A stretch of 64,000 bases of DNA from Shewanella halifaxensis HAW-EB4 (GTDB taxonomy: Bacteria > Pseudomonadota > Gammaproteobacteria > Enterobacterales > Shewanellaceae), in assembly GCF_000019185.1 (NCBI RefSeq), contig NC_010334.1:2728001-2792000 (forward strand), written 5' to 3'. The position numbers and the translations under genes were made by a program. The notes beneath the pieces are model-generated. The model worked only from the letters and a program-made list of their open reading frames with translations. It had not been told where the DNA came from and did not search any database. Below are positions 25,868-35,397 of this stretch, piece after piece; position 1 is the stretch's first letter; the number at the start of each line of letters is the position of its first letter.

Positions 25868-26880
25868 ATCAAATTAACTCGCGCAAAGTCGTGCAGCTCA
25901 GTCATGGCGGTGGCGGTAAAGAGATGAACCACCTGATTAAGGACCTGTTCTTTAAGGCTTTCGATAATCCCATTTTACGTAACGAAGAAGATGCCGCTGT
26001 TTTGCATTTTAACGGCGATGTCGCCTTTACTACCGACTCCTTTACCGTAGCGCCGTTATTTTTCTCTGGTGGCGACATCGGTAAGCTTTCCATAGCGGGT
26101 ACCGTTAATGACTTAGCGATGATGGCCGCAGAACCACAATATCTCAGCTGCAGCTTTATCATCGAAGAGGGCTTTGAGATTGCCAAGTTAAAAACCATCG
26201 TCGAAAGCATGGCCAAGGAGCTGAAACAGTCCGGCGCTCGTATCGTGTGTGGAGACACTAAAGTTGTGCCCCGTGGCTGCGCAGATGGCCTCTTCATCAA
26301 TACTTCTGGGGTTGGCCGTATTCTTCGTAAAGGGATCTCGGTAAAAAACTTAGCTTGCGACGATGTCATCATAGTATCTCGTGACATCGGCCGCCACGGC
26401 GCGGCAATTTTGATGGCGAGAGAGGGCTTGGCACTCGACTCTGAGCTAACCAGTGACTGCGCGACACTATGGCCGATAGTCGAACAGCTTATTGCTGCAA
26501 ACATTGAAATCCATGCGATGCGCGACGCTACCCGTGGTGGACTCTCTGCGGTTCTCAATGAGTGGGCGCAGGCATCTGATGTCGAAATCAATGTTCATGA
26601 GGAAGCGATCCCTGTTTGCGATGAAGTGAGAGGTCTCTGTGAGTTATATGGGTTTGAGCCATTTGATCTAGCAAATGAGGGCACCTTTATCCTAGCGGTA
26701 CCTAAAGAGAGTGCCGATGCTACGCTAGAGATTATGAAGCGCTTCTGTCACTGCGAACAAGCATCTATCATCGGTGATGTAAACGAGAACCGAAAAGGCA
26801 AAGTGGTACTCAACACTCCTTGGGGAAGCACTCGTTACTTGGATTTACCTCAGGGTGAATTACTACCGAGGATCTGCTAG
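25864..26880 (+). CDS. hypE: Hydrogenase maturation protein HypE
   Basis: Dehydrates the carbamoyl group received from HypF to a thiocyanate-like cyanide on its own C-terminal cysteine. The 338-residue protein ends PRIC, with the essential terminal Cys present. The PurM-like ATP-binding region begins LSHGGGGKEMNHLI and includes EDAAVL, FTTDSFTV and DATRGGLSAVLNE. ATGA overlap with hypD. An antisense open frame of over 200 codons inside this gene is not considered real. Confidence 0.97.
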   Translation: MNQINSRKVVQLSHGGGGKEMNHLIKDLFFKAFDNPILRNEEDAAVLHFNGDVAFTTDSFTVAPLFFSGGDIGKLSIAGTVNDLAMMAAEPQYLSCSFIIEEGFEIAKLKTIVESMAKELKQSGARIVCGDTKVVPRGCADGLFINTSGVGRILRKGISVKNLACDDVIIVSRDIGRHGAAILMAREGLALDSELTSDCATLWPIVEQLIAANIEIHAMRDATRGGLSAVLNEWAQASDVEINVHEEAIPVCDEVRGLCELYGFEPFDLANEGTFILAVPKESADATLEIMKRFCHCEQASIIGDVNENRKGKVVLNTPWGSTRYLDLPQGELLPRIC

Positions 26881-27227
26881 TGCATGAGTACTCGATAGTA
26901 ACCGCATTGATTGAAGAGTGTGAGCGTCATGCCTTTGCTAACAATGCAAGTAAGGTGAGCCGAGTAGAGATAAAGCTTGGGATCCTTAGTGGCGTTGAGC
27001 CAGAGTTACTCAGGACGGCTTTTGAAACCTTTAAGTTAGAGGGGATCTGTCGCGAAGCTAATCTCGTGATGAATATCCAGCCATTAGTACTCAGATGTTT
27101 GGACTGTGGACAAAGCACAGAACATAGTGAGCGAAGCGTAATTTGCAGCCATTGCCAAAGTGGCCAGACGAAAGTACTCGATGGTGAAGATATGATGTTA
27201 ATGCAACTCGAGCTAGAGCAAGCCTAG
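26880..27227 (+). CDS. hypA: Hydrogenase nickel metallochaperone HypA
   Basis: A 115-residue nickel carrier. It begins GTG-CAT-GAG (MHEYSIV), sharing a base with the hypE stop (TAGTG). The GTG must be the start, because His2 and the N-terminal amine bind nickel in this family. The zinc site is formed by CLDC and CSHC (about residues 74-94). Last gene of the operon. Confidence 0.95.
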   Translation: MHEYSIVTALIEECERHAFANNASKVSRVEIKLGILSGVEPELLRTAFETFKLEGICREANLVMNIQPLVLRCLDCGQSTEHSERSVICSHCQSGQTKVLDGEDMMLMQLELEQA

Positions 27228-27244
27228 TGACTATAACGGAATAA

Positions 27245-27268
27245 GCCCTACTATTCATATTGTAGGGC
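27245..27268. terminator. Hairpin after hypA, possible terminator
   Basis: Inverted repeat GCCCTAC / GTAGGGC (27245-27251 with 27262-27268) starting about 17 bp after the hypA stop. It is followed by CTATTATTGTT and not a clean T run, so termination may be partial. hypA and tadD converge here. Confidence 0.55.
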
Positions 27269-27376
27269 CTATTATTGTTGTTTCTAATAATATCGTTTCT
27301 AGATTATTAAGCTTATTATCGCAGCGCTTGATATTGTAGAGTTTTGTTTTGTCATTAACTCTGGGTTAATTCCCCG

Positions 27377-27421
27377 CTAAATAATCAACAACTAAATAAT
27401 CAACAACTAAGTAATCAATAA
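27377..27421. repeat. Three tandem 15-bp repeats over the tadD stop codon
   Basis: Copies at 27377-27391, 27392-27406 and 27407-27421 of CTAAATAATCAACAA (the third differs at two bases). The third copy covers the tadD stop codon, so repeat number changes could alter the C-terminus only if the frame were lost; the unit is a multiple of three. Confidence 0.8.
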
Positions 27422-28422
27422 CTTGCATGCTGAAATTCATCAGAAATCTCAGCTTTAGCCCTTCTTAAGTTTTTTTGAGCTTGCTCAAAATAGCTGGGTG
27501 ACATATCGATTGCGCGCTCAAATAACCCTATCGCTTTTTCATACTGCCCCTCAAGCATGAGGAAGTAGCCTAAGTCATTAAGTGCATCAGCCGGAGACAT
27601 TGTCTGCTCAAACGCGGCGAGCGCACGCTTATAAAAGCCTTTTCGAACATAGACAAGCCCCAAATTTGTCCAGGCTCTATTGAAGCTAGAGTCTTCTCTA
27701 ATCGCCTGTCTTAAATATTTCTCAGCCATTGTCAGCTCAGCGGTTAAATAATAGGAGTAACCTAAGTTGGTAATAAGTATCGACGAGTGTGGCTGTAACT
27801 CTAAAATCAATCTGAAGTAATTTCTGGCTTTTTGGTGATTATTCTCGACATCTTCTAAAATCGCAATGGCGTTATAGACTCTTGCAGGAGACTCTCGGTT
27901 AGGCACCAAAAACGCCCCCATATTTTGCTTCTCTTCGAGTAGCGCTAATCTTTTTTGATCTAACTCTATCGCCTTTTCAAGATGTAAGCGCGCTTCTCTA
28001 TATTGACGCTTATCCATACTAATGACCCCAAGATCTGCATGAGCCATCATCAAGTTAGGATTAAGAACGAGTGCTTCATTATATGCTCTATAGGCAATAT
28101 CCGGATTGCCCCTTATGGTATGAATGCGCCCAATCTGATAAAAGGTTTCGGCATTTTTAGCGTTAAAATCTAATGCTTGGATATAGGCATACAGTGCCTT
28201 TTCAATATTACCAGACTGCTCTTCGGTATGCGCCTTTTGTAGCGCCTCTTCTTCGGTTGTCGGTGCTGAAAAATCTGGAGTAATAGACGATAACGTACCT
28301 ACATCAAGCAAATCTTGACGCTCCGGAGCCTTTATTGGCGCAGGAGTCTCTTCTGGAGTAGAGCTGCAAGCGGACACTACTGACAATATACTCAGCATAA
28401 TGCAGGCCCTAATCAATATCAT
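27415..28422 (-). CDS. tadD: TadD-like TPR lipoprotein of the Tad/Flp pilus
   Basis: A TPR-repeat protein that ends the Tad operon, in the place of TadD, a pilotin-like lipoprotein needed for secretin assembly. With start ATG 28422 (GGGA six bases upstream) it has 335 residues and a clean lipoprotein signal, MILIRACIMLSILSVVSAC, acylated at Cys19. ATG codons at 28470 and 28476 also have GGGG upstream and would give up to 353 residues, but with a polar extension in front of the signal. About six to seven TPR units follow (for example NAETFYQIGRIHTIRGNPD and AWTNLGLVYVRKGFYKRA). Confidence 0.85.
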   Translation of the reverse strand: MILIRACIMLSILSVVSACSSTPEETPAPIKAPERQDLLDVGTLSSITPDFSAPTTEEEALQKAHTEEQSGNIEKALYAYIQALDFNAKNAETFYQIGRIHTIRGNPDIAYRAYNEALVLNPNLMMAHADLGVISMDKRQYREARLHLEKAIELDQKRLALLEEKQNMGAFLVPNRESPARVYNAIAILEDVENNHQKARNYFRLILELQPHSSILITNLGYSYYLTAELTMAEKYLRQAIREDSSFNRAWTNLGLVYVRKGFYKRALAAFEQTMSPADALNDLGYFLMLEGQYEKAIGLFERAIDMSPSYFEQAQKNLRRAKAEISDEFQHASY

Positions 28423-28498
28423 GACAGATCCCACTCCCCGTTTACTTAGCTGCATCCATTCCAGTCTCATAAGCATCCCCTATTCTTATAATGTAGCG

Positions 28499-29461
28499 CT
28501 AAAATGCCTGCCCCCATACTTTCATCACTTTTAGTACAGCAGGCCCTACTGCAACGATAAAAAATGACGGCCAAATACAGCACATCATTGGAAATATCAT
28601 CTTAACAGCAAGTTTTGCAGCTTGCTCTTCAGCCGCTTGTAGTCGCTTATCACGGTATTCATCTGAAAACACACGTAAAGTTTCTGCGATACCGGTACCT
28701 AAACGCATACTCTGTGATATAGCAGAGTTCAGTCCCTTAATATCTTCAAGTCCTGTTCTATCGGTAAACTCCTGTAAGGCAACTTTAATGGTTAACCCCG
28801 CCCTCACCTTACTACAAACCAAATCCAACTCACTCGCAAGACTTGGGTGGCTAAATGCTAACTCCCTTGCAACCCTTTGCATTGCTGCCATTAGCCCCAA
28901 TCCTGCTTCGCAGCAGACAACTAATAAGTCCAGCGCATCCGGAAACCCGACTCTAAGTTGGCGCATTCGCCGATTTGCAAGTGACTGCAACACCATTGAC
29001 GGAACAATAAACGCACCGCCAATAAAAAGGCAGAATATATAAATCGTCCAAATACCAGAGATCTCAGGAAACAGGTTCAAAATAACTAATGAAATGACAA
29101 AACCTAACAAAATAAGCAGTAAACGAGATGCATTAAAAACAGCCAAGGCATTTTCTGAATGAAACCCCGCATGGATCAACAGGCGCCTAGTTTCATGATT
29201 AGAAAAGTTGAGGAATGGCTTCTTAGCCATCTCACCCATACCATGTTCCAAAGTGCCAGTGACATCATGTGTCACTTTGGTTCCTTCCGCTGCATTAAGT
29301 GATTTCAACCTCTTTCTAATCGGAGAGTACACACCACTAATCAAGTAAGATATTGATATCGCAAGAGTGACCCCAGCAATTGCGGCAACAGAATATATCG
29401 CCCACTCAACGTGTTGGGGATCATCAAAAAACTGACCAAATAAACCAATTAGGAAATCCAT
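28499..29461 (-). CDS. tadC: Tad inner-membrane platform protein TadC
   Basis: A 320-residue protein with the type II secretion F domain: LRVGFPDALDLLVVCCEAGLGLMAAMQRVARE is typical of TadC. Hydrophobic helices at the N-terminus, near residues 110-160 and at the C-terminus predict an integral platform subunit. It starts one base after tadB ends and would form the motor platform with TadB above the TadA ATPase. Confidence 0.93.
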   Translation of the reverse strand: MDFLIGLFGQFFDDPQHVEWAIYSVAAIAGVTLAISISYLISGVYSPIRKRLKSLNAAEGTKVTHDVTGTLEHGMGEMAKKPFLNFSNHETRRLLIHAGFHSENALAVFNASRLLLILLGFVISLVILNLFPEISGIWTIYIFCLFIGGAFIVPSMVLQSLANRRMRQLRVGFPDALDLLVVCCEAGLGLMAAMQRVARELAFSHPSLASELDLVCSKVRAGLTIKVALQEFTDRTGLEDIKGLNSAISQSMRLGTGIAETLRVFSDEYRDKRLQAAEEQAAKLAVKMIFPMMCCIWPSFFIVAVGPAVLKVMKVWGQAF

Positions 29462-29462
29462 A

Positions 29463-30440
29463 TTACATATCTATCCTTATTAACTTACTAATCCACATGC
29501 CACCGACAAACATACCGATAGCTCCCCAAATAAGCAGTTGATTGCCCTCTTCAGTCCCCGTTAACTCACCAACATAACCAGGTGTTTGAATATAGATCAC
29601 GGCAAATAACACAAATGGCAGCAAGATAAGGATCCAGGCTGAAAGCCGTCCCTCAGCAGAAAGCGTTCTCACTCTTCGCCTGAACGTAAAGCGTAATCGA
29701 ATGACTCTTGCCAAGTTATTGATATTTTCGGCTAAATTACCACCCGTTTCTTTTTGTACCATTACAGCACTCGCGAATGCCATCGCAGATACACTAGGAA
29801 CTCGTTCAATAAAACCCAAAAGTGCTCTTTTCGTATCTTTACTGTAGTTAATGTTAGCGAACATTAAACTAAATTCCTTAGCAAGCGGCCCCTCCATCTC
29901 TTCAGTCACTAACTTAATGGCATCGGAAAAGGAGTAACCCGCTTGCAGTGCTCGCCTCAACACATCCAAAGCATCCGGAAAGCTCTCCTCAATCTTTTCC
30001 ATGCGTTTTGCCGTATCGCGATTTAGCTTGAAGTTAAAGATAAATAGTGTGACCACAAACATAAATCCGGCAGCGATCTGTTCGCCCAAATAGAACCACA
30101 CCACCGAAGCGACTATCGATGCCGAAAAGAGAGCCAGAAAAATGAATTGGTGGCCCATGAGCTTGTAGTCTGCTAATTCTAGGCGATAACTTAAGTTTTC
30201 TATCAACTGAAAGCGCTCTAACCAGCGCCCAATGGGTCCAAGTTTTCCTAAGCGGCTCTTACGCAGTAATGATGTCTCATAAGTTATATCGCCTGATGCT
30301 TCTGAAAGCTTTTTGAGGCGCTTGCGTACCAAAGCACTGTTTGCTCTTTGGGGGCTATAGACTGGTAGAAACAGGGCTTGTGATAAAAAAAGCACCGCAA
30401 CAAAAACCAGTCCTAGGAAGATAACTTGGTTAGAAAACAT
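29463..30440 (-). CDS. tadB: Tad inner-membrane platform protein TadB
   Basis: A 325-residue T2SF-domain protein with IEESFPDALDVLRRALQAGYSFSDAIKLV and a later QKETGGNLAENINNLARVIR, the two conserved parts of the GspF-like fold. Membrane helices occur at residues about 5-25, 100-140 and 265-315. Gene order tadA-tadB-tadC is the universal arrangement for these loci. Start ATG 30440 lies 11 bp after tadA. Confidence 0.93.
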   Translation of the reverse strand: MFSNQVIFLGLVFVAVLFLSQALFLPVYSPQRANSALVRKRLKKLSEASGDITYETSLLRKSRLGKLGPIGRWLERFQLIENLSYRLELADYKLMGHQFIFLALFSASIVASVVWFYLGEQIAAGFMFVVTLFIFNFKLNRDTAKRMEKIEESFPDALDVLRRALQAGYSFSDAIKLVTEEMEGPLAKEFSLMFANINYSKDTKRALLGFIERVPSVSAMAFASAVMVQKETGGNLAENINNLARVIRLRFTFRRRVRTLSAEGRLSAWILILLPFVLFAVIYIQTPGYVGELTGTEEGNQLLIWGAIGMFVGGMWISKLIRIDM

Positions 30441-30451
30441 GTCTACGCTCC

Positions 30452-31780
30452 CTAAAATTCAGCAAATGGATCGCCACAGTTGAAAAGATGATATGGAAGT
30501 TCAATACCGTGTTGCTTTAACTTCGCATGGAAGCCAGGTATGACTCCTGTCGCCTCAAAGTCTCCGATAATCATCCCCTCCTCATTTATTCCTTTTCGGC
30601 TAAAGCGGAATATTTCAGACATAGTGATAATGTCACCCTCCATGCCATTAATTTCTTGGATACTTGTGACTCTTCTGCGGCCGTCTTCTTGGCGCTCTAA
30701 CTGCACCACTAGATCAATTGCAGATGCAATCTGGGTTCGAATATTGCTTACTGGCATGTCAAAGCCCGCCATACAAACCATATACTCAAGCCTGCCAAGC
30801 GCATCTCTTGGGCTATTAGCATGTAAGGTTGTTAATGAGCCCTCATGACCCGTGTTCATTGCGGTAAGCATATCTAAGGCTTCACCACCACGAACCTCAC
30901 CAATCACAATTCTATCCGGTCTCATTCTCAAGCAATTTTTAACCAAATCTCGTTGAGAAACCTCCCCCTTACCTTCAATATTTTGTGGTCGAGTTTCTAA
31001 CCTAACGGTATGGGGTTGCTGTAGTTGGAGTTCGGCGGAGTCCTCAATAGTAACAATTCGTTCATCACTAGGAATAAAACCCGATAGCATATTTAACAGG
31101 GTTGTTTTACCACTACCCGTTCCACCTGATACCAAAATATTTAGCTTTCCCTTAACGCTCCCTTTAAGCAGCTCAATCATTGACTCTGTCACCGAACCAA
31201 TATCTATAAGCTGTCTGGCGTTAAGTTTATCGACTGCGAACCGTCTGATCGAAAGGGAAGGACCGTCTAAGGCGAGTGGAGGTATAATGGCGTTCACACG
31301 CGATCCATCTGCAAGTCTTGCATCGACCATAGGTGATGATTCGTCTATTCGCCGACCAACACTAGAGACGATTCGGTCTATGATGTTTAGAAGGTGAGCA
31401 TTACTGTGAAACTTGATATTAACCGCTTCTAGCTTGCCCTTTCGCTCGATATAAACCCTATCATATGAGTTTACGAGAATATCCGAAATTGATGGATCTG
31501 ATAAGAGAGTTTCTAGAGGTCCCAATCCAAGTACTTCATCGATAATAAGACCTATAAGGCGCTTTCTTGTAGAAAGGTTAATAGGTAAATTTAACCCATT
31601 TAAGATCTGTTCACATATCTCACTTATTTGGACTTGAGCTTGGTCTTTTGATACTGTCTCAATAAGAGAGAGATCCATCATGCTCAATAATTTATCGTAA
31701 AGGGTAACCTTAATGTCCTGCTCATCTTGAGTTAATGGCTGGAAATCATTAATTGTGTTAATTTCTTTTCTAATTTCCAT
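30452..31780 (-). CDS. tadA: Tad pilus assembly ATPase TadA/CpaF
   Basis: Hexameric secretion ATPase of 442 residues that powers Flp pilus extension and probably retraction. Walker A is SGGTGSGKTTLLN; the Asp box region is RIVTIEDSAELQL; Walker B and the His box appear in RPDRIVIGEVRGGEALDML and MNTGHEGSLTTLHANSPRDAL. The N-terminal part (residues 1-90) is the CpaF-type helical domain. It starts one base after the tadZ stop. Confidence 0.96.
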   Translation of the reverse strand: MEIRKEINTINDFQPLTQDEQDIKVTLYDKLLSMMDLSLIETVSKDQAQVQISEICEQILNGLNLPINLSTRKRLIGLIIDEVLGLGPLETLLSDPSISDILVNSYDRVYIERKGKLEAVNIKFHSNAHLLNIIDRIVSSVGRRIDESSPMVDARLADGSRVNAIIPPLALDGPSLSIRRFAVDKLNARQLIDIGSVTESMIELLKGSVKGKLNILVSGGTGSGKTTLLNMLSGFIPSDERIVTIEDSAELQLQQPHTVRLETRPQNIEGKGEVSQRDLVKNCLRMRPDRIVIGEVRGGEALDMLTAMNTGHEGSLTTLHANSPRDALGRLEYMVCMAGFDMPVSNIRTQIASAIDLVVQLERQEDGRRRVTSIQEINGMEGDIITMSEIFRFSRKGINEEGMIIGDFEATGVIPGFHAKLKQHGIELPYHLFNCGDPFAEF

Positions 31781-31781
31781 A

Positions 31782-33008
31782 TTAGTTTCCTAAAAGACGC
31801 TTCCAAAAAGTTGTTCCAGTTTTATCTTGCTCGCTACTAATGGGTAGAAACTTATCAGCTAAAAAACGCACATCGGTGACTATCTTTTGTTTCCTTGCAA
31901 CTTCAGTCAGGGGCTTACCAAGATCTACACACTCGTTTGATAACTTATAATCGTTGATGACGGTACTTATACTTGATATACCTAACGCCTCTTTAATATC
32001 TGATAACTTTATATTGGAGTTTTTGTTATATCGATTAACAACCAAGTTAATTTGCTCTGAAGCAATACCCATATTTTTAGTCAATTGAAAAATTAAATCT
32101 TTGGTTTGACGCAAGTGCATTATATTCTGTTGAGTAACGATCAATATCGTCGCATTCAATAATAGATCACAATTCCAATCTTCAGGGCCTCTAGAAAAGT
32201 CTAAAATAACCTGTTTATAAAACTGACGGTATTTCCAAATAAGTTCTTTAATGCGGTTAAAGTCAACCTCTTCGTCTAGAGTCAGAAGCTCAAAAGGTTT
32301 TGCCGCGAGAAGGCTCAAGTTTCCATTCTTAGTCATCGTGCTTTTTAGCGCGATCTCATCGAGGTCTTCAATCGTACCAAGCACATCACAAATCGAGTAT
32401 TTAGCGTCGCACCCAAGAATATGTGCCAATGTACCATGGTGAAGATCCATATCTAATAGTGCGAGATCGCTGCCTTCTCTTTGAGAGACGACATCAGCTA
32501 AGCTTGCGGATAGAAAGCTTGCTCCCGAGCCTGCCTTACCATTTATAATAGCAACTACAGGTGCCAAATCAGCATTCTTTACAAGACGGTTAGATACTTT
32601 TTCCAAAGAGCTAAATAGTTCATTTGACTGCGAACTTGAAGGGATAAAGTCACTGACATCATATTGAAATGCCAATCTTAAAATATTCTGTGGAGTATCG
32701 TGGCCTACCAATATAATGTCGCAATCGAAATTAGCTGCATATGCTAACGCTTTCTCTGCCTCGACCTCTTCAGAGGGGAGTACCAATAACACGAGGTTGA
32801 AGTTACTTTTATCTTTTACTAAATGCTGATCTTCATATGACGCAGACTGCCACTTTAGATTTTCGAACTGGTTTAGGCTTTCACTTAACCAACTAAGCGA
32901 CTGATGACCACAACTTGCCACAATCGCCTGCACAGGAAACGCTAGACAAAAAGACATAGGTGATTCTTGGTTATTATTCGAGACACATAGCTCAAGCGGT
33001 TTATCCAT
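31782..33008 (-). CDS. tadZ: Tad pilus localisation protein TadZ/CpaE
   Basis: A 408-residue protein with an N-terminal receiver-like domain (to about residue 140) and a C-terminal ParA/MinD-like ATPase domain. The deviant P-loop is NGKAGSGASFLSASLADV, followed by LALLDMDLHHG and VILDFSRGP. TadZ/CpaE directs the pilus machine to a cell pole. The stretch AGSGAS lacks the usual Lys-Thr pair at the end of the P-loop, as in many TadZ proteins, so ATP hydrolysis may be weak. AGGGAGG lies upstream of ATG 33008. Confidence 0.88.
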   Translation of the reverse strand: MDKPLELCVSNNNQESPMSFCLAFPVQAIVASCGHQSLSWLSESLNQFENLKWQSASYEDQHLVKDKSNFNLVLLVLPSEEVEAEKALAYAANFDCDIILVGHDTPQNILRLAFQYDVSDFIPSSSQSNELFSSLEKVSNRLVKNADLAPVVAIINGKAGSGASFLSASLADVVSQREGSDLALLDMDLHHGTLAHILGCDAKYSICDVLGTIEDLDEIALKSTMTKNGNLSLLAAKPFELLTLDEEVDFNRIKELIWKYRQFYKQVILDFSRGPEDWNCDLLLNATILIVTQQNIMHLRQTKDLIFQLTKNMGIASEQINLVVNRYNKNSNIKLSDIKEALGISSISTVINDYKLSNECVDLGKPLTEVARKQKIVTDVRFLADKFLPISSEQDKTGTTFWKRLLGN

Positions 33009-33100
33009 TGCGCACCTACCTCCCTTTTTAATACAGCTATATTTACTATAGACAACATTCCTTAAGCTATTTGATTATTTACCTATTGATTGAAAAAGAA

Positions 33101-33550
33101 TTAACTACAATCAGATGTTCCTCCCTTGAAAACACCCAAACTCTCTCTAGGCAAAGTTGCAGAAAAGGTAGGAGAATTGAGGGTCTGAGTAAGACCAGGA
33201 ACTAAGAATTGATGCTGGTAATTTGTAACTTCTGCTCTCACTAGCCTAATAAAACCGCGGTCATTAACCAAGTCTTCGATAACTGTTCCATCTAGCCTGA
33301 GGTAACTTATTATCAAATTATCATTTGTTAAATTAGGGACTAAGTTCGCGCCGTTAAATAATGCTTGAGAGTGAATGTCGCTACTCACTTGACATACCAC
33401 AGCAATCCTTGCTGCGCGACGTGCAGCTTCATGTAATACATTATAGGTATATAATAATCTGCCCACTTCGATTGCAGAAAAAAGCACTAAAAAAAACACA
33501 CTCGCAACGATAGAAAACTCAATAGCATAAACCCCTCTAATATGCTTCAT
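33101..33550 (-). CDS. TadE/TadF-like minor pilin of the Tad system
   Basis: A 149-residue pseudopilin. The N-terminus RGVYAIEFSIVASVFFLVLFSAIEVGRLLYTYN is the TadE-like motif: short basic leader, Glu five residues into the mature part and a long hydrophobic helix. It continues with EAARRAARIAVVCQ. Its start overlaps the previous gene by four bases (ATGA). It is probably a minor pilin or an initiation complex subunit. TadE and TadF cannot be told apart with certainty here. Confidence 0.85.
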   Translation of the reverse strand: MKHIRGVYAIEFSIVASVFFLVLFSAIEVGRLLYTYNVLHEAARRAARIAVVCQVSSDIHSQALFNGANLVPNLTNDNLIISYLRLDGTVIEDLVNDRGFIRLVRAEVTNYQHQFLVPGLTQTLNSPTFSATLPRESLGVFKGGTSDCS

Positions 33551-34026
33551 ATAGCCCTCACCGCGTACGTTGAATTTAAGCTAAAACTAAGGTCAACACC
33601 GTCTCCCAAGCCTAACCCTGATAGCCTGTCAAAAAAGATAGGCGTCCAATCATAATCGACGGAAATAACTAAAATGCCACTATCTATAGGAAGCTCTGAG
33701 ATTGAAACATCGGTAATGTCAATGCCAGACAGTAGCGGTGTAGCACCTGTATTAGCACCGTAGACCAATAGGTTGGTTGTATCAGAAATACAGTAATCAC
33801 AATTTTCGTCAATTAAAACCGAGGGTACGCCATTACTGGTTGTGATTATGGTTTGGGATAAGTGACGGCCAGCATCTCGGATCATTCTTGTTAACTGGCT
33901 ATACTGATAGATCCCTCGTCCTAACTCTGCTGTAAATAATATCAAAACTAAAAACAAGGGTAAGACAATCGTAAATTCGATAGCCGCAATCCCCTTTTGC
34001 TTCATGACATATAACTGATTATTCAT
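33547..34026 (-). CDS. tadE: TadE-like minor pilin of the Tad system
   Basis: A TadE-like pseudopilin of 159 residues from ATG 34026; an ATG at 34032 directly abuts the AGGTGA ribosome site and is less likely. The pseudopilin segment is MKQKGIAAIEFTIVLPLFLVLILFTAELGRGIYQYSQ. A CDYC pair around residue 77 could form a disulfide in the exported part. Flanked by the tadG-like gene and the second pseudopilin gene. Confidence 0.87.
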   Translation of the reverse strand: MNNQLYVMKQKGIAAIEFTIVLPLFLVLILFTAELGRGIYQYSQLTRMIRDAGRHLSQTIITTSNGVPSVLIDENCDYCISDTTNLLVYGANTGATPLLSGIDITDVSISELPIDSGILVISVDYDWTPIFFDRLSGLGLGDGVDLSFSLNSTYAVRAI

Positions 34027-34036
34027 GTTCATTCAC

Positions 34037-35377
34037 CTAAGAGTCTGGACTATCAGGATCCCAATATAGGACAATCGTTGAACTATCCCCAACATAGTCA
34101 GGGTCAAGTGAAGCTAATCCACTGTTGGAGCAAGTATTTAGAAATTCGCCTACGATATAAGAGTCTTGTCCTGTTCCCCCGACTTTCTGTGTCAAGAAGA
34201 AACAAGCCGTACCCAAAATCGTTATGTCGTAAGTACCGTTTGCATCAGGATCACAAATTCCTACTACTACCTCTAACTCCCTTCGCAGCTCCATTGCATT
34301 GGGGTCATCTGTCGTTTCACAGTTTTGGGGGCTATCAGAATGGTTAGCAGCATCATAATCTGACCAACGATACGCCCCCGCTATCGAGTCAGGAGCGATA
34401 GCAGTTTGCATTACTGGTTTGCCATTTTCATCAAACAGAAGGTTTTCATCATCATCCATAGCTTGAACTTCTTCGACTGTTACAGGCGTGCCTTCACAGA
34501 TATTAAAATCTCTTGGGTTATCTTCGCTGTTTGTTCCCGCAGGCCCCCAATCACCAAAGCGGGTATTCATTCCTTGTGCGGCCGGTCCAACCGTGCCCCC
34601 TGTTTTAGTCGTTGCCACGGTACCTTCACTAACACATTGATCTGGTGAGTAATTCCCCGAGAATGCGTCCCTTAGATCACTTCCTCCGCGGTCACCATCT
34701 AGGCTTATCAGCTGAAAGTTACCCGAACCATTAGCACTCGGCTGACCGGCCCCAACCTTCATAAGATGCAGCCCATCGGCTAACCCATAGTTATCTTCTG
34801 CCGTCGAACCTTCCTTTCCACATACCAGAAGCGGCAATATTTTATTCACACAGGCAAGATCCTGACTGCGTCCAGCTACGGCCGATGCTCGAATTTCTTT
34901 ATCAAAATTGAGAATATCGGCTAAAAAATTTGACAACTTTACATTTTCAACTCTCACTCGAACATACTCACTCCCTTCTGCAAGTATTGGATTAAATGGA
35001 TCGGGGAGTTCAGAAAATTCGACCTGTAAGCGTGGTGTAACTTGAGTGTTGTTGAAGTCGGGACTAGACAAGGATACAGAGGTATTGAGCTCGCCATTTT
35101 CAGTAAAGGAAAGGTTTTGAAGCAATATAGTGTACGCCGCTTCTCTGGCTTCTAAGAGTGTCGCCCCCTCTTGTAATTCTTTTGCCGCATTTAACGCTGC
35201 GGCATCGACTGCATTTTGTAAACGGCCTTTACTCAACAGCATATGGCCACCATCTAACGCTAAGGCAGCAAAAGCAATAACGGCAAAAATACCTATAGTA
35301 AACATCACCAAGATCGCCCCAGATTGACGACCTATTGAAGATAAACCTCGACTCACGTAATAATGACTTTTAGACAT
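34037..35377 (-). CDS. tadG: TadG-like exported pilus protein
   Basis: A 446-residue protein with N-terminal RQSGAILVMFTIGIFAVIAFAALALDGGHMLLSKGRLQNAVDAAALNAAKE, the Tad_N/TadG signature (helix followed by a QNAVDAAALAAA-type segment). The large C-terminal part is acidic, Gly/Asn/Asp-rich and has several cysteines, consistent with an exported domain. The first ATG is 35380; the second, 35377, is better spaced from GAGG. In other Tad systems TadG is membrane-anchored and needed for pilus assembly or stability. Confidence 0.85.
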   Translation of the reverse strand: MSKSHYYVSRGLSSIGRQSGAILVMFTIGIFAVIAFAALALDGGHMLLSKGRLQNAVDAAALNAAKELQEGATLLEAREAAYTILLQNLSFTENGELNTSVSLSSPDFNNTQVTPRLQVEFSELPDPFNPILAEGSEYVRVRVENVKLSNFLADILNFDKEIRASAVAGRSQDLACVNKILPLLVCGKEGSTAEDNYGLADGLHLMKVGAGQPSANGSGNFQLISLDGDRGGSDLRDAFSGNYSPDQCVSEGTVATTKTGGTVGPAAQGMNTRFGDWGPAGTNSEDNPRDFNICEGTPVTVEEVQAMDDDENLLFDENGKPVMQTAIAPDSIAGAYRWSDYDAANHSDSPQNCETTDDPNAMELRRELEVVVGICDPDANGTYDITILGTACFFLTQKVGGTGQDSYIVGEFLNTCSNSGLASLDPDYVGDSSTIVLYWDPDSPDS

Positions 35378-35397
35378 CATAACCTCACATGTCTGCT

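Noticed and set aside
25902..26591. Long minus-strand open frame (229 codons) inside hypE
   Set aside because: It is antisense to a fully conserved HypE and has no recognisable domain, so it is a shadow of the codon pattern.
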